From the NCBI RefSeq assembly GCF_011075055.1, contig NC_058147.1, forward strand, positions 1,240,001 through 1,304,000: DNA of 64,000 bases. The letters run 5' to 3'. The translations under genes and the position numbers were made by a program. Source of the DNA: Mangifera indica. Its lineage: Eukaryota; Streptophyta; Magnoliopsida; Sapindales; Anacardiaceae. Below the pieces are notes generated by a model. It saw nothing but the letters and a program-made list of their open reading frames with translations. It had not been told where the DNA came from and ran no database searches. Shown in pieces: positions 25,371-45,661 of this stretch (its first letter is position 1; each line of letters begins with the position of its first letter).

Positions 25371-28300
25371 GCGCACTATATCTCAATGTCAATGTTGCAT
25401 GTTGAGGAGATTTAAACATTAGAAGGTATGTTCTTACAGGCATTAAGTGAGAGATTAGAATTCTTCAGGATTGGGCTTGCCAATATTCTAAACAAAGTAG
25501 GCATGCCTGAGAATACCTATATTTGAGGAAATCAAACTAGAAGATTTAAAAAGGGGATAATTCATATTTGCATTGGTTGACGAGAATTTTGCAATATCCA
25601 ATTTCATAATAGAACAGTAATCCCAGGGAGCTTGGGACAGCCGAAAACATAAAGCTGTGAATCAAGTGATTTGCACCTAGTTGATTCTAGTTTTGAATAA
25701 TACATACAGCTAGCTTCTCATTATAACCGATGGAAAAATCTAAGATTTCTGGTATATTAGCATTTCATTCACCAAGCAGGTATGTAATAACAATCAGTAG
25801 AAATTAAACCAGGGCAGGGTTCAGCTTATAGGTAGCGGTTATATAATTGTATATTAATTGATTTGAGGTACAATATCAGAGCTCATTAGCTTGTGATTAT
25901 AATTTCAACTATCTGTTCAATTTTAATAATGGCTGTAGAAAATTGTCCAATATTTGTTTTTATGATTGACATTGATGGCAACTTCATCGAAATTAGTACA
26001 TTGGGAATGGGTTAGATTTATTCTAGATGAGTATTAGTACATGCACAAACGTATATATATTCAATTATATGATGACGTATTATTTGTGTTTGTAAAATAA
26101 TTTTTGTGCATGAATATAAAATGACTTACATATCATATTATTGATTACTGTACTAAAATTTTCAATCAGGGAAAATGGAAGCCATTCTTTCCTTTGGGTA
26201 TAGGACCCAGAAGTTGGAAATTACCTTTGTGGTCAGGATTGCTTCTTTAAACCTGAATCCATAATACCGTTGCTCACAATGGCATGCTTTCAACAGATTC
26301 AAGTCTAATACACCAGAAAACCAACACCCTTTTGAGCCATATAATTGTCTTTGTATCTCTCGTACTCCAAATAGAATTGATTCATTTTCCAGATATGCTT
26401 TGTTTATGTTGGTGTTATGGGTTGAGCAACACCGTTCTGATCTTATTTCTCTCCAATGTTAACAATAGATACAAGCAGGGGTGTAATACAATAATATATC
26501 ATTATGTAATTAAATAACTATGAATTATGATAAAATAACACTTCTTACGATGACATGCATTAACATTTATATCTATATTGATATAGTGTATGTTTTAGAG
26601 CAGTTGACCGGTAGTCTTGAAGGCTGGAGGTAGATGGATCACGCACAAAATTTCCCTTTTTTGTTGAAATTCTGAAATCATTGCTGGAGCCCATAAATTC
26701 TTAGGCCACGGTCACACAGTCTTTATTCTGAACAGATATCCAATTTTGATTTTGCTTCCTGTCGTCTGCAATGACTCGTCACGGACTGGGGCCTCGGGCG
26801 ACACATTTATGACTAAAATTTCCACTCCATTTTTCTTCCTGCCATCCCATGACTCACCAGTCGTGCAAAATCCATTCCGTTGTTTCATGTTCATCTTCAG
26901 CTTTTGATTTCAGATTCAATAATTAAAGACACATAAAGCTGTCTCCGTATCCATTCCATCCACTCGATATGCCACCTGGACGCATCACTGAATGACCCAC
27001 AGTAATTTCAGATTGGTGCTCATCCAGAAGTGAAGCCAAGATGACGATAAAAGGTGAAGCATTCCTGATAACTACGGGAATTGAATAAAGGTCTGCCCAT
27101 TTATGGGTTCCCAATTCCCAGTTACAGTCCAAGTTGGATGCTGAAAAGCCATTCGAGTCACCACTCGCTATCTTTCTCGATTAAAAAAAGAAGATGGGCC
27201 ACAACGTCCCCACCATTGCTTTCCTCTTCTCTCTTCTCCATTGCCCTTCCGTTCTGCGCTAGGGCTTCCTGTCTTTTAACTCCATTAAATAAATCCAAAT
27301 CCCAAAATAATTTTAGAATGGTTCTGGTCCTAATCTGTTCGGATTCTTGAAAAGTGTTTCTTTCTTTGTTAATTAGGCTCGAAAACTGTTATTCGGTAAA
27401 CTCTAACCTATGGAGAATGTAATATTTCAGTTAGCATTCTTTCTGTCACTGTAATCTTATCAGACTTGATCGTTATCTTATTTAACATTTATAATGGATT
27501 AAAAAGTTAATATTTTTTTTTAATTTTGAATTTCTTTATCTTAATTATTATGAAATTACTTTTTAAATTTAAATTTGAAATGTAATCCTATAATCATTTA
27601 GGGAAGGAAGAAAAGGAAGAAAGACAGACATAGAAAGAGAGCAAGAAAAATTCCCAATGGAAAATTAGATATACAGTTCTATATATATATATTGTAATCT
27701 CTGCTTTTCACTCTTGTCAGAGCACCTTCCTAGAATTACACTAGGTTCTAGATTGTGTACATATATATAAGTTCACAAAATCTCATCAGCTAAAGCCCTA
27801 AAGCCAAAAAAAAAAAAAAGGGTAACCATCACTGCAATGTCTTTCTCAGAATGTAGCTTTGGTTTAAACTGTTAAAATTAGTAACACTTGCAGATTCCTT
27901 AATTGGCAAGCAAAATATTTGAAGATCAATTCTGTTTTTCTTTCTGTATCAATGATTTGGAGGAGCCCGTCCAACAGCTGGGGAATGGGGAATGGTGTAC
28001 ACCCAAGTTCTTTACAGATTCCATTTTTATATTTCTCTTTCTGTCCCAATCAATCTCTTTGATATGAAAGCAATCTATAACAACCCATCAATTTGGAGGT
28101 AGGAAGAAAGAAAAGAACCACAAAAAATTATTATTATTATTATGAAATTAGTAATTACCGACATGGGAAAACTATCACTGCTGCTGACCTCTGTTTACAC
28201 TAAAGCCAGATACATATTTATAATTGGAGAAGAAAAAAGAATTCACAGCCTGATCCACAGTGGTGATGCATGATTTGTCTGTGGAGATCGCCTGGCATTT

Positions 28301-28605
28301 TTACAGGATTGTAGGGGATGAATTTGATCTGAATTGAGCCAAAACTAGGGCCAGCATGAATTTTGATCAAATCCATAATATCCGATCGAAGTTCAAGGGT
28401 GAATAGTCTTGAGTAGATCTGGATCCAAATTGTCAAACTAGAGCTCTACTTAGAGATTGGTTTGTTCGAGCCAAGCAATGGGTTCGAACAGAGGCAGCTC
28501 GAATCGGATCCATTCCTACAGGATTGTGAGCATTTGTATATATATATGCTAAAATCTACAGTCGTTAATCTTCCCTATTCTGTTTATACAATCTGATGCT
28601 TCAAG
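25371..28605. other. Convergent intergenic region between SPP and LOG
   Basis: About 3.2 kb holding the SPP 3' UTR on the left and the LOG 3' UTR on the right. It includes AT-rich inverted-repeat-like stretches near 26025-26130, a (TA)n patch at about 27680-27692, an A-run at about 27808-27820, and a (TTA)n patch at about 28128-28142. Short frames (for example 26712-27132 on the minus strand, 27081-27350 on the plus) lack codon or family support. No gene is seen. Confidence 0.5.
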
Positions 28606-29956
28606 TCAACGAGCGATATCTGATTTTGTTGTGTTGTAACCCAGTTGTTGCTCCATCTCCCAGCTTAATTTGGATGCCACACCAGAGTGCTCGGGAACAT
28701 AATCCTGCTCAAAATTTTCACATTATTGATCATCAAGATGAACAGCGCTCTCACATATCATTTGACAGTTATAAAAAAAATGCAAAATTCTACCTCAAGC
28801 TTGCACATGAGTTCATGAGCAGTTGGTGCAGAAACAATAATATGTTTAGCAGTTTCTGCTATGAAACCTTCATCAACAGCTTTGTCTATGAAAGATAAGA
28901 GTGAATTGTAATATCCATCAACATTTAGCAACCCCACCTGAATCCAGAAACAGTGTCATTATTTATAAGCTTTTTTTCTGGATAAAATGGTGAAATGGTT
29001 TTGTATTTTTGAAGGTGAAGATAGAAATGGTTACAGGTTTGTCGTGGATTCCCAGTTGAGCCCAAGTGATAACTTCCAAGAGTTCTTCCAGAGTTCCATA
29101 GCCACCTGCAAATTGAACTTTAGTTGGCTTTTTACAGGTATCTCGGAAAGTTTAATTATAGAAAAATAAGCAGATCACCTGGCAAGGCTATAAAGGCATC
29201 AGCCTGACGTGCCATTTCAGCTTTGCGTTGGTGCATGCCTGATACAGCTCTCACTTCTCCAACAGTCACTCCAGTTATCTGAATTTCACAATTGGATGTC
29301 AGATTCATTTTATATAAATTTACATGTATACATGTATATGTATAATTGAACTCTACTTCTTGATGAAGAACACTTTGAATACCTCTCTTGGCATGAGAGT
29401 TTTAGGAATTACTCTGCAGGAAGAACAGAAAAGAAAACAAAGAATTAGAATTAAAAGGTCTGTGACAGACAGAGAAAGAGAAGTGAAAATAAGTTGAGAT
29501 ACCCCAACACATGGCGACCCCCATCATAAACAGCTTGAGAGACAAGCCCCATCAACCCAATGCTTCCTCCGCCATAAACCAGGTCAATGTTCCTTTCAAC
29601 CTGCAAGTATTTAATATTAATCATTTCTCTTCTAAGCCATTCAATCCAATCCAATCCAACCAAAAACAGAACAAGCAAAACATAAAAAGACATCTGGGTT
29701 ATCTCAAATCTCTGAGAACTTGAATTCTGAAGATTTGACAGAACAGAAGAGTAACAGTTCTGGTCAAGAAGTATTAATACAACAATCAGAAGAATGCTAA
29801 TAAAAGCAGAAACAGTACCAGTTGTTTGCCGAGCTGAATGGCTGCAAGCTGGTAGCTTGGACTCTTGCCAGGGCTGCTGCCACAGAAAACACAAACACGT
29901 TTGAATCTTGATTTTATGGAAGGCAGGCGTTGTTGTTGTTGTTGGAGATTTTCCAT
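28606..29956 (-). CDS. LOG: LOG cytokinin riboside 5'-monophosphate phosphoribohydrolase
   Basis: Releases active free-base cytokinin directly from the nucleoside monophosphate; cytosolic/nuclear. Seven exons: 29819-29956, 29503-29600, 29383-29413, 29179-29278, 29035-29105, 28794-28937 and 28606-28704; phases close to give 226 aa. [15 protein letters not shown] is near the N-terminus, then [49 protein letters not shown] and the signature PGGYGTLEE at 122-130. The catalytic Arg and Glu positions are present. A poly-Gln run (Q5-Q9) follows the first four residues, encoded by a small repeat. The C-terminal extension ([19 protein letters not shown]) resembles the LOG1/LOG3/LOG4 branch more than LOG5, LOG7 or LOG8; the exact paralogue is not resolved. 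Confidence 0.95.
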
Positions 29957-30104
29957 AAGGGGAAAGATTTTAAGAGATAAAAGAATGGTGTTTAAGGTAG
30001 TAATTTAAGGAATTTATGAAGATTGAGAAGTCAGCTTCGAAGCAGCAACTACTGAAAACCAAAACCCAAAAGTAAGGGAATGAATATTGGTGCCTTTGGC
30101 CCCT

Positions 30105-30111
30105 TTTTATA
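30105..30111 (-). promoter_or_regulatory. TATA box of the LOG gene
   Basis: TATAAAA on the minus strand within gatataaaaagggg, about 150 bp upstream of the LOG start codon. This predicts a transcription start near 30075 and a 5' leader of about 120 bases. Confidence 0.55.
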
Positions 30112-32975
30112 TCAAATCACTGCCCCCACCACCCACCCTACCATACCATACCTTACAATTTCATTTTCTCTCAACTTTCTCATCTCATTAATTTTATATA
30201 TATAAATAATTCCCAATTTATGAATTTCACCCTTTTCTTTTTTATTTTAATCCTAGGTGTCATTTTCATTCTTTGTTTTTTTGACATTTAGATTCATTCA
30301 ATATTATAGTACTGAGGTAAATTCTCTAACTCGAGTTCAAAGTCGACTTAAATTTAACGCAAATCAATAATATTTAACTCAAGTTTGTTTAATTAAATAT
30401 ATAATATCTTTAAAAAATTATAAAAGATATATAATGTTATCAAAAGATAAAATAGATTTTATTATTAAATAAATAAATAATTCAAATTATTAAGATAAAA
30501 TTTTAACTTAAATTTAATTTATACAAATTGAATATTAAATTCAAACCAAGTCAGGTTCCACTCAAACACACCTGTACAAAAGTGTTGTAATAACATTATA
30601 TTATTATAGATTACATGTCTCTCATTTTGTTAGGATTAGACCAAAAGTTTTCCCCTTTTTTGTCAAGATAAGGTTTCTATAGCTATAGGCCGATAGCTAT
30701 TTACCCATGATGGCACATTTCTTATCCTCCTTTTTCCCTGTCTCTGCGATAGGAAATCACATTACAAATTTTACTTATTAAAACTATATGTAAATAATTA
30801 TTCATGTGAAAACGGTTGAATATTAATTTATACAAATAAAATATTTTATTATTATATAATTAGATAATTTTAAATTTTAAATTAAATTATCTAATTATCT
30901 AATAATACGTTAATTTATTATTTATATACAAAAATGTTATTCTTATGTAATAAAATCAATACAATAGGGTATAGGTGAGATAATGGGACTTGAGAGGACG
31001 GTGGATCGCAGATATCTCCATGTGCCTGGTGGTCCATCATATATAATATTATAGCAAGTTGCATTTGATTAATGAAAGAAAGGATAAAAATGAAATTTTA
31101 TATTGAGTGAGCACTCCTTCTCAAAAGTTAAAAAAAGGATAAAATTATTTGTATAAATATTTTTTTTTATAATTTATCTACACAAATTAATTAGATAATA
31201 CGTGATTAAAATATTTTATAGTGAAAAAAGTAAATAATTATATTATGACTCTTATAGAAAAATCTTGACAATGCACAAAAAATTTCAAGTATGTATAAGT
31301 ATTTTATATCGTTTAAAAATACTAAGATAATATTAATTTTATACATAATTAATGAACTTCTAAACTTACAGAACCTAAACGCAACTATGAAGAATGTTGT
31401 GTTTAATACGTACATTATCTTGATAGTGGATCATGCCATTAAAACATTTGTTATAAATAACATCAAAATTATTTCGTAGTTGTTAGAATATATTTTAGGT
31501 TGTAAAATCAAATAATGCTTAATATTATTTTGATAGTAGGATTTTTTATATATATTGTATTTTTATTTAAAATAATTTTTATAATTGATATATTACCATA
31601 TTATTTGTATAGGTAAATTAATAAAAATGTTGGGATGGATCCATATGCTTGGGAAACAAGTAGGCAACAAAGCTTGATGGAGGACACGTGATATGGAATG
31701 AATTACAGGCAGCCCCACTTGGGAATGATGATTAAAATTTGAGGATAGAGATCTGAGAGTAGGTAGAAAGGCCCTTTACCTTCAAAACTCAAAAGTACAT
31801 TTCTTGATAAGAAGTAAAACTTGTAATGAATTTGGCACCTCATGTTATTTACAGAAGATCAGGGATCGATCCATCCATCAAAATCTCATATTTCACCTAT
31901 GTATATATATATATGTCTGTATATTAATTGTACTGGTTGGTCCTACTTACTGATATTATGAAATATGTTCCTTTCTGTGTATTACAGCTGTATTTCCAAG
32001 TGGTTCATATGCACCTGTCTTCCCATTCATACTCTCTAGCTCTTCTCTGCCTGCATGGCCCTCTGCCCTAATCAAATGGCAAAGTATTTTAGTGCTTCTG
32101 TTCTGATGCCTGATGTAACCCACTTTGTTTTATGATGTTTTAGTACTGTTAATCCATAACAATCCCACCACAACCTTAAAATAATACCAAATTGTGAGTT
32201 AGATACCGTATTAAAACTCCACTGTGCCGATATTTAAAGCCAAAGGTCGCCCTAAAGGGCGATATTTGGACACTTCAGGTCGAATATACCAATACCACCA
32301 TGCTAATTGCCTGGAAGATTCTCAAGTAAAATCAATATGGAACTCAATATTTAATTTTTCTACCTGTAATATATTAGACATGTTATAAATATCTATATAT
32401 AATTGAAGTGCCTCACTTGCTGCATAATTTAGTACTTGTACTTGCTATTTATGGCAAGCAAAAGCTTGGCAATTGGCTTATTCTTTCTTTCATTCGCCAT
32501 GGAATTCTCAGCTCATGGGTCCATCGATCCCTTTGAACTCTAGGGTTGAGTTTCCAGGATTTTATCAATATAATCGAAAATTTTACATCTTAAAAATACT
32601 TCTGTCTGTCTCCTGATACTTCTAAAACTAATTAATGCTGTCACATGTCATCACTGTGTTGATTCAGATATTCCATCTGGAACATCTCTGTACAGCATTC
32701 AATCAAGATTGTTGTCAGCTTTATATATTTCCAAGATGTATATATAGAGGTATGTATGGATAAAACCGAGGGAAGAAGAGGGGTGACCATGTGCCCACTT
32801 TTGTCTGCAGAAATTAAATGCAAACCCATATAATATATAAGTTTGAAGCTCTTTCAGGTCATCATCAATTTTATCTCCATTCATACGGCTCTTACAAGGA
32901 CCTGGAAAATCCAATGTGAGAGCATGATAACAGATCAAGATACTGTGTGCGATTAAGTCAATGGCATATGTTAGA

Positions 32976-32999
32976 AATTCATATATATATATATGAATT
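32976..32999. repeat. Perfect 24-bp palindrome with TA core
   Basis: An aattc arm, a run of TA, and a gaatt arm read identically on both strands. It is essentially a (TA)n microsatellite with symmetrical ends, and could extrude as a cruciform. Confidence 0.7.
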
Positions 33000-35211
33000 A
33001 TTGATGAAGCAACAGCGACCCCATATTCTAGCTAAGCTAGCACGGCATCATTTCATTTAAATAATGATGTAGAGTTAATCGAATCACGTAAATTTGTCTT
33101 ATACTGTATATTGATTTTGTATTTCAGTTTCTTTTCGTTTGATTCGTTTCTTAACAAACCAAACTCTATGGCATCCCAATTTCCCACTATGTGGCCTTAT
33201 GATTGACGGAGTCAATCAAATTTTCCAAATGGAATTTGATTAAAGGAAGTAGGTTGAGCTGGTAGGTCTCTTTAACTTAGTGCTCGAGGTTGATTCTTGC
33301 TCCATGTACAAAGAATGCTTCTTTTATCTGCAACATAAATTTTTAAATGTTTTTATTCAATTCAACACTTCTTATCCAATCAAGAGCTTCCCCACAAACT
33401 TATCTTATAGGGTTGGTCCTTGCCTCGTGTTTCGTTTCAGGGTCTTCCCTTGAGACTTTTATATACATATATTTCCAGATGGGTCACTTCATAACTGCCT
33501 GTTTTTTTTTTTCTTCTTATAAACAAATATATAAATAAATATTCTTCTCCTATTTACCTCTGAATCCGATTCGTCTTCTGCAGATATCATTAGAGTGTTC
33601 ATCTACCTGCTATATTAGAGAACGATAAATAAAGTCTTTTTCCATGAAAAAAGGAAATATAATAATTGGAGTCGTGTTGACTGCAACAGATGTTTATTAC
33701 GTTTTTATGATGTGGTCTAGAAAAGAACACATCTCATTTTGGAAGGTTGAAGAAGAAAAAACCTAACCCTACTTCATTGTTAATATATATATATGGGGAT
33801 TATTTATTTGTAAAGTATAGAGTGAGATAGTCTGAGAAGCTAGCTTTGCTTGGCTGGTGAGATTATATGAAGTGGGTGACAAAGATTTTTTGGCTTTTGC
33901 ATGACATTTTTTAGGGTTTGAATCAGATTTCATTCAACTTTTTGGTTCACAAGTCAGATCTTTTGAAAAGTTGATTACATTTTTTATTAGACATACAATA
34001 AAAATGACCGAATTTTATGACTGGTAAAAGCTTCAGCACTTGTTGCCGCACTGCACACTGCAGCAAATATCCCTTTACATTATGAAAAAGGGTCGGTTAC
34101 TGTCAGCTGCTAGAATTTCATTGTCAGCTCGGAGAAGAATAGCTTTGGCCCCCAGAGAGCGATCTGTGTTGTCAGATCGATGACTTCTCTAAACTCATTA
34201 ATTATTTATGTTGAATTATTATTTTCTGATCTAAAAAGGTGATCATGGAGTTGAGTTCCTTGCAAACTGTAATAGGATGTGATTTGTGAACATCATAGTT
34301 ATAAATACCCAAAAAAAAAAAAAAAAAAAGAAACATTTGGCAATGAAAACTTCATTGGGATGAACATTCATGTGGGATCCAATCCAACACTAAAACCCTT
34401 ATGTGACATTAATCAAGGGCCAAATAACAAAAGTTTTAGCTAATTAATTAGCATTCGTCATTTATGACATCGATCCCTTCCAAATCCCTTGAGAGCCCAC
34501 GTATATATTATTATCCCATTAACCATCTAATCAATGTTGATAGGGGATTCTACGAATAAAATATTGAACTGGATTGGCCCCTATCAGTAGGTAGTGAATA
34601 GAAATTATATAATATATAATATAGTTTAGGCCCCCCACGGATGATTAATTAATTGACTTGATTATACACTTGACCATGAGTTTTCATTAGGTCAATTATT
34701 TTACTCCGATATTCATTAAAAAAAATTAATTTCTTTTGGATAAATAATGATATTTAAAGGTGTATTTAAAATTTTTTTAATAATATATAATTAAAGTTAC
34801 ATTTGATTCAAATTAAATTTAAATAAATATTATTTTAATACCGAAGAAATCCAATTTAAAATTAGTTTTAAATCGATCAACTTAAAAATAATTTGAATTT
34901 ATCATTCAATTCAAACTTTCGTGAAAGCGGTGGAGTTGTGAATGAGGAAGAGTGGACCAACAACAAAGCAAATCAATCGCACGTGTGAGCTATGAACAAA
35001 CGAAAGCTTTATTTCTAGCTGTGCAAAACACTCCCAATAGGACGAACCGAAACATTCCAAAATTTAAAAGGCAAACCAGATTCAGCATAAAGTTGAATCC
35101 CTTCAATAATTGAACTCAATTATTTTTTTAATATTATATTTTTAATGAAAAAAAAAGAATGGCCCCCCAAATAATCCCACTATGACCTTTGGACAAATAT
35201 AAGCTGTGAAT

Positions 35212-35231
35212 GTGCCGCACACGTGCGGCAC
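35212..35231. promoter_or_regulatory. Hairpin-forming palindrome centred on a G-box
   Basis: Eight-base arms gtgccgca / tgcggcac flank the tetramer cacg, creating a CACGTG core at 35220-35225. G-boxes bind bZIP and bHLH factors. A second CACGTG lies at 34980-34985. No promoter of a known gene is adjacent; the nearest gene end is XRN at 36128. Confidence 0.4.
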
Positions 35232-36127
35232 CTGGCGTTGGGACACTGCACTTTATTAGTAAAACATAAAAGGTCCCACGTCCGTTGGAATTATTTTTTT
35301 TCCACTTCTTGGGCCTTGATTTTTGTGATCAGATGACATGATCATGATGTGATGATATAATAGGGATGAAGTTGAACATGGCACGTCTTAAATTTTGAAA
35401 TATCTAATTTTAATATAAATTGGTCTAAACATGTTTAAGATTCATCACTTTGAAATATGGCCGACGTTGATCCTCGCTAGATTCTTGATAAATCCAGTTG
35501 GATTATGATCTAAGATTTTATGCTTGCATCTAAAGACGTGCAGGCACATACGGTGAATTTTGTTTGTACAAAGGCCTTAGGCTTGGAACCTTCTGGACTT
35601 GCAAGTCGGAAACTTATGGAATCCGTACTCAAGCTCTGCATAAATACAATTAAAATGAACCAAATCAAACAGTACTCCAACAGGGGTGACTTCCTTTTTC
35701 AAAGTTACCACTCCGGCAGCTACTCAGAAATGCTAGGATGTTCAATGCGACTTTTGAACTCCTGTTTGAGAGTTGTTTGACATCAAAACTCAGGCCTTGG
35801 AAGAAAATTTCATATCATTGTCCTTACAAAGCATTCACATCCCATGTGTAAAGTGACGGTAAAAGTTAACCAATTCATCAGTCCTGCGGCTACATATTCC
35901 ATTGAATGAATTACATTTTAATTATGATTCCAACAACAGATTATTCTTATCAGATGGCACCTAAAAATTTTAAGATGAAAATATTAAAGGAAATAGTAAA
36001 AAACAAGGCTGACAAGGAAATGGGAAAAGAAACAATGGTAGAGATAAAACTCCAGCCACAAAATCAGGACTATTGGACAACATTTGAGAAGTCATTGGCT
36101 CCTCATGGTGAGCAGCAGGAAACTATG

Positions 36128-44281
<8,154 letters not shown>

Positions 44282-45661
44282 AGACTGGAGCTAGAAACCT
44301 AAGAAATATCTTATAAAATTCTAAACGAAATATCGAAACCCTAATCTTAAAAAAGGGAGGACAAAGTAATTGAACGAAACGTTGGGCTAAGTTTTGTTTC
44401 CGCTTTGTAACAGAGGATTTCGTTTCGTGACGCCTCAGTTAGGGCACGAGTGTAAATAGTGGGACATTTATGCCCCTGAGTTCTTGAACAATTACATTCA
44501 GAAAGCGGGAATTTTTGGAAATACTTGGGGTGTTTTTGTCTTGTAAAGAATATAAAACTGAGCACGGTCTAGTGGATCGGTTTAGTCTTGGATTTATTGG
44601 TCAGCCGATTGCAATTAAGGCAAGGAGCTGTCACTTTAATGCGTCACAGACCAATGATGAGTCTGTGGGTGAATTTCAAAATTGTTTGCGCAATAAACCT
44701 CCCTTAAGTTTTTATAAAATTAATGTTTGCCCAAAGTTTAGGAAATCAACTAAGAAATAGTTAAATTTTCAAATTTTGATCGTCATCTAATGAATTTCTT
44801 GAAAACCAAATCAGACCGCCCTATCGAACCTCTCCAAACAGGCCTCTTTGGCTAGTTTGGGACAATTTTTTAAATTTTAGAATTAGATCACTTAACTACA
44901 ATTGATTTGAATGAATCATTTTGAACCATTATCAAACTAATTAAATTGTGTTTATTGATTCAATCCCTATTTAATACACTTGTTAACGTTATAATGACAT
45001 AAATATGACTTTGTATATATCGACAATTACTGGGGTTAGCAAACTCCAAATGCACCATTAATATTAGATACCACTGTATCATCTCCATCCCAGAACTTTA
45101 TAATATATATTTTTGGTCCTCAAAATTTAATAATTCATCAACAATTTCTTGACTGCAGTGTTTTAAATGGTGTTGAATTCAAGCATCTATGATGATGCGG
45201 GTAAAGATTTTAAAATTTCTTTGAACGTGATTTTTAGTTTTACTTAAATTTATTTATTATGGTGGTCTTGACAACATTTAGGGAGTCCTTTGTTGATTTT
45301 ATAAAACTATGGTGAAAAGGAGGGTCTTGCAACATTTAGGGAGTCCTGAAATTACAATTATTAATTTAAAGTGCTCACTCGGACCGCTCAAATGTCGTTC
45401 TCTTTTTCATTGTTCTAACCCAACTGTGACCCAGCGTATTGTGACGGTGAGATTATTTGTTAAGAAAGCAGGTGGACTGGATCTGTAATAGATGCGGACG
45501 TAGCCCGAATATTCATCATAAACTTAAGCTTGAGACCGAGTTGATAGTTAAATTCATTAAAAATAATTTTAACTTTAAATCTGAGAAACGATTCTAATTG
45601 GAATATTTAAATCGATTCGAATTCAAATTGTTCAGTATCTTCTGTGATTAAGAGCTCTTTC
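44282..45661. other. Intergenic: XRN promoter side and upstream flank of the ATP sulfurylase pseudogene
   Basis: The XRN promoter and leader occupy the left part. At 45260-45350 a phrase (aacatttagggagtcct) is repeated twice within about 60 bp. A plus-strand frame at 44515-44760 has no recognisable product. No transit-peptide exon for the ATP sulfurylase copy is visible. Confidence 0.45.

Larger units (their letters stand above)
29957..36127. other. Long AT-rich intergenic region between LOG and XRN
   Basis: LOG promoter at the left, XRN 3' flank at the right (XRN points left, away from its own promoter near 44300). Between them lie degenerate repeat blocks (30310-30560, 34740-34920), A/T-rich possible MITE remnants (about 30780-30960 and 31140-31480), a perfect 24-bp TA palindrome (32976-32999), an A-run (about 34312-34329), and two CACGTG cores (34980-34985, 35220-35225). 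The frame at 35520-35780 is somewhat less AT-rich than its surroundings, but I recognise nothing in it. No tRNA or clear microRNA hairpin was seen by eye. Confidence 0.45.

Noticed and set aside
26712..27132. Adjacent minus-strand frames of 60 and 69 codons
   Set aside because: No homology recalled, no consistent splice joining and no start context; probably chance.
35520..35780. 86-codon open frame on the plus strand in the LOG-XRN gap
   Set aside because: No recognised domain, no splice partner found, and its length is possible by chance; left as intergenic.
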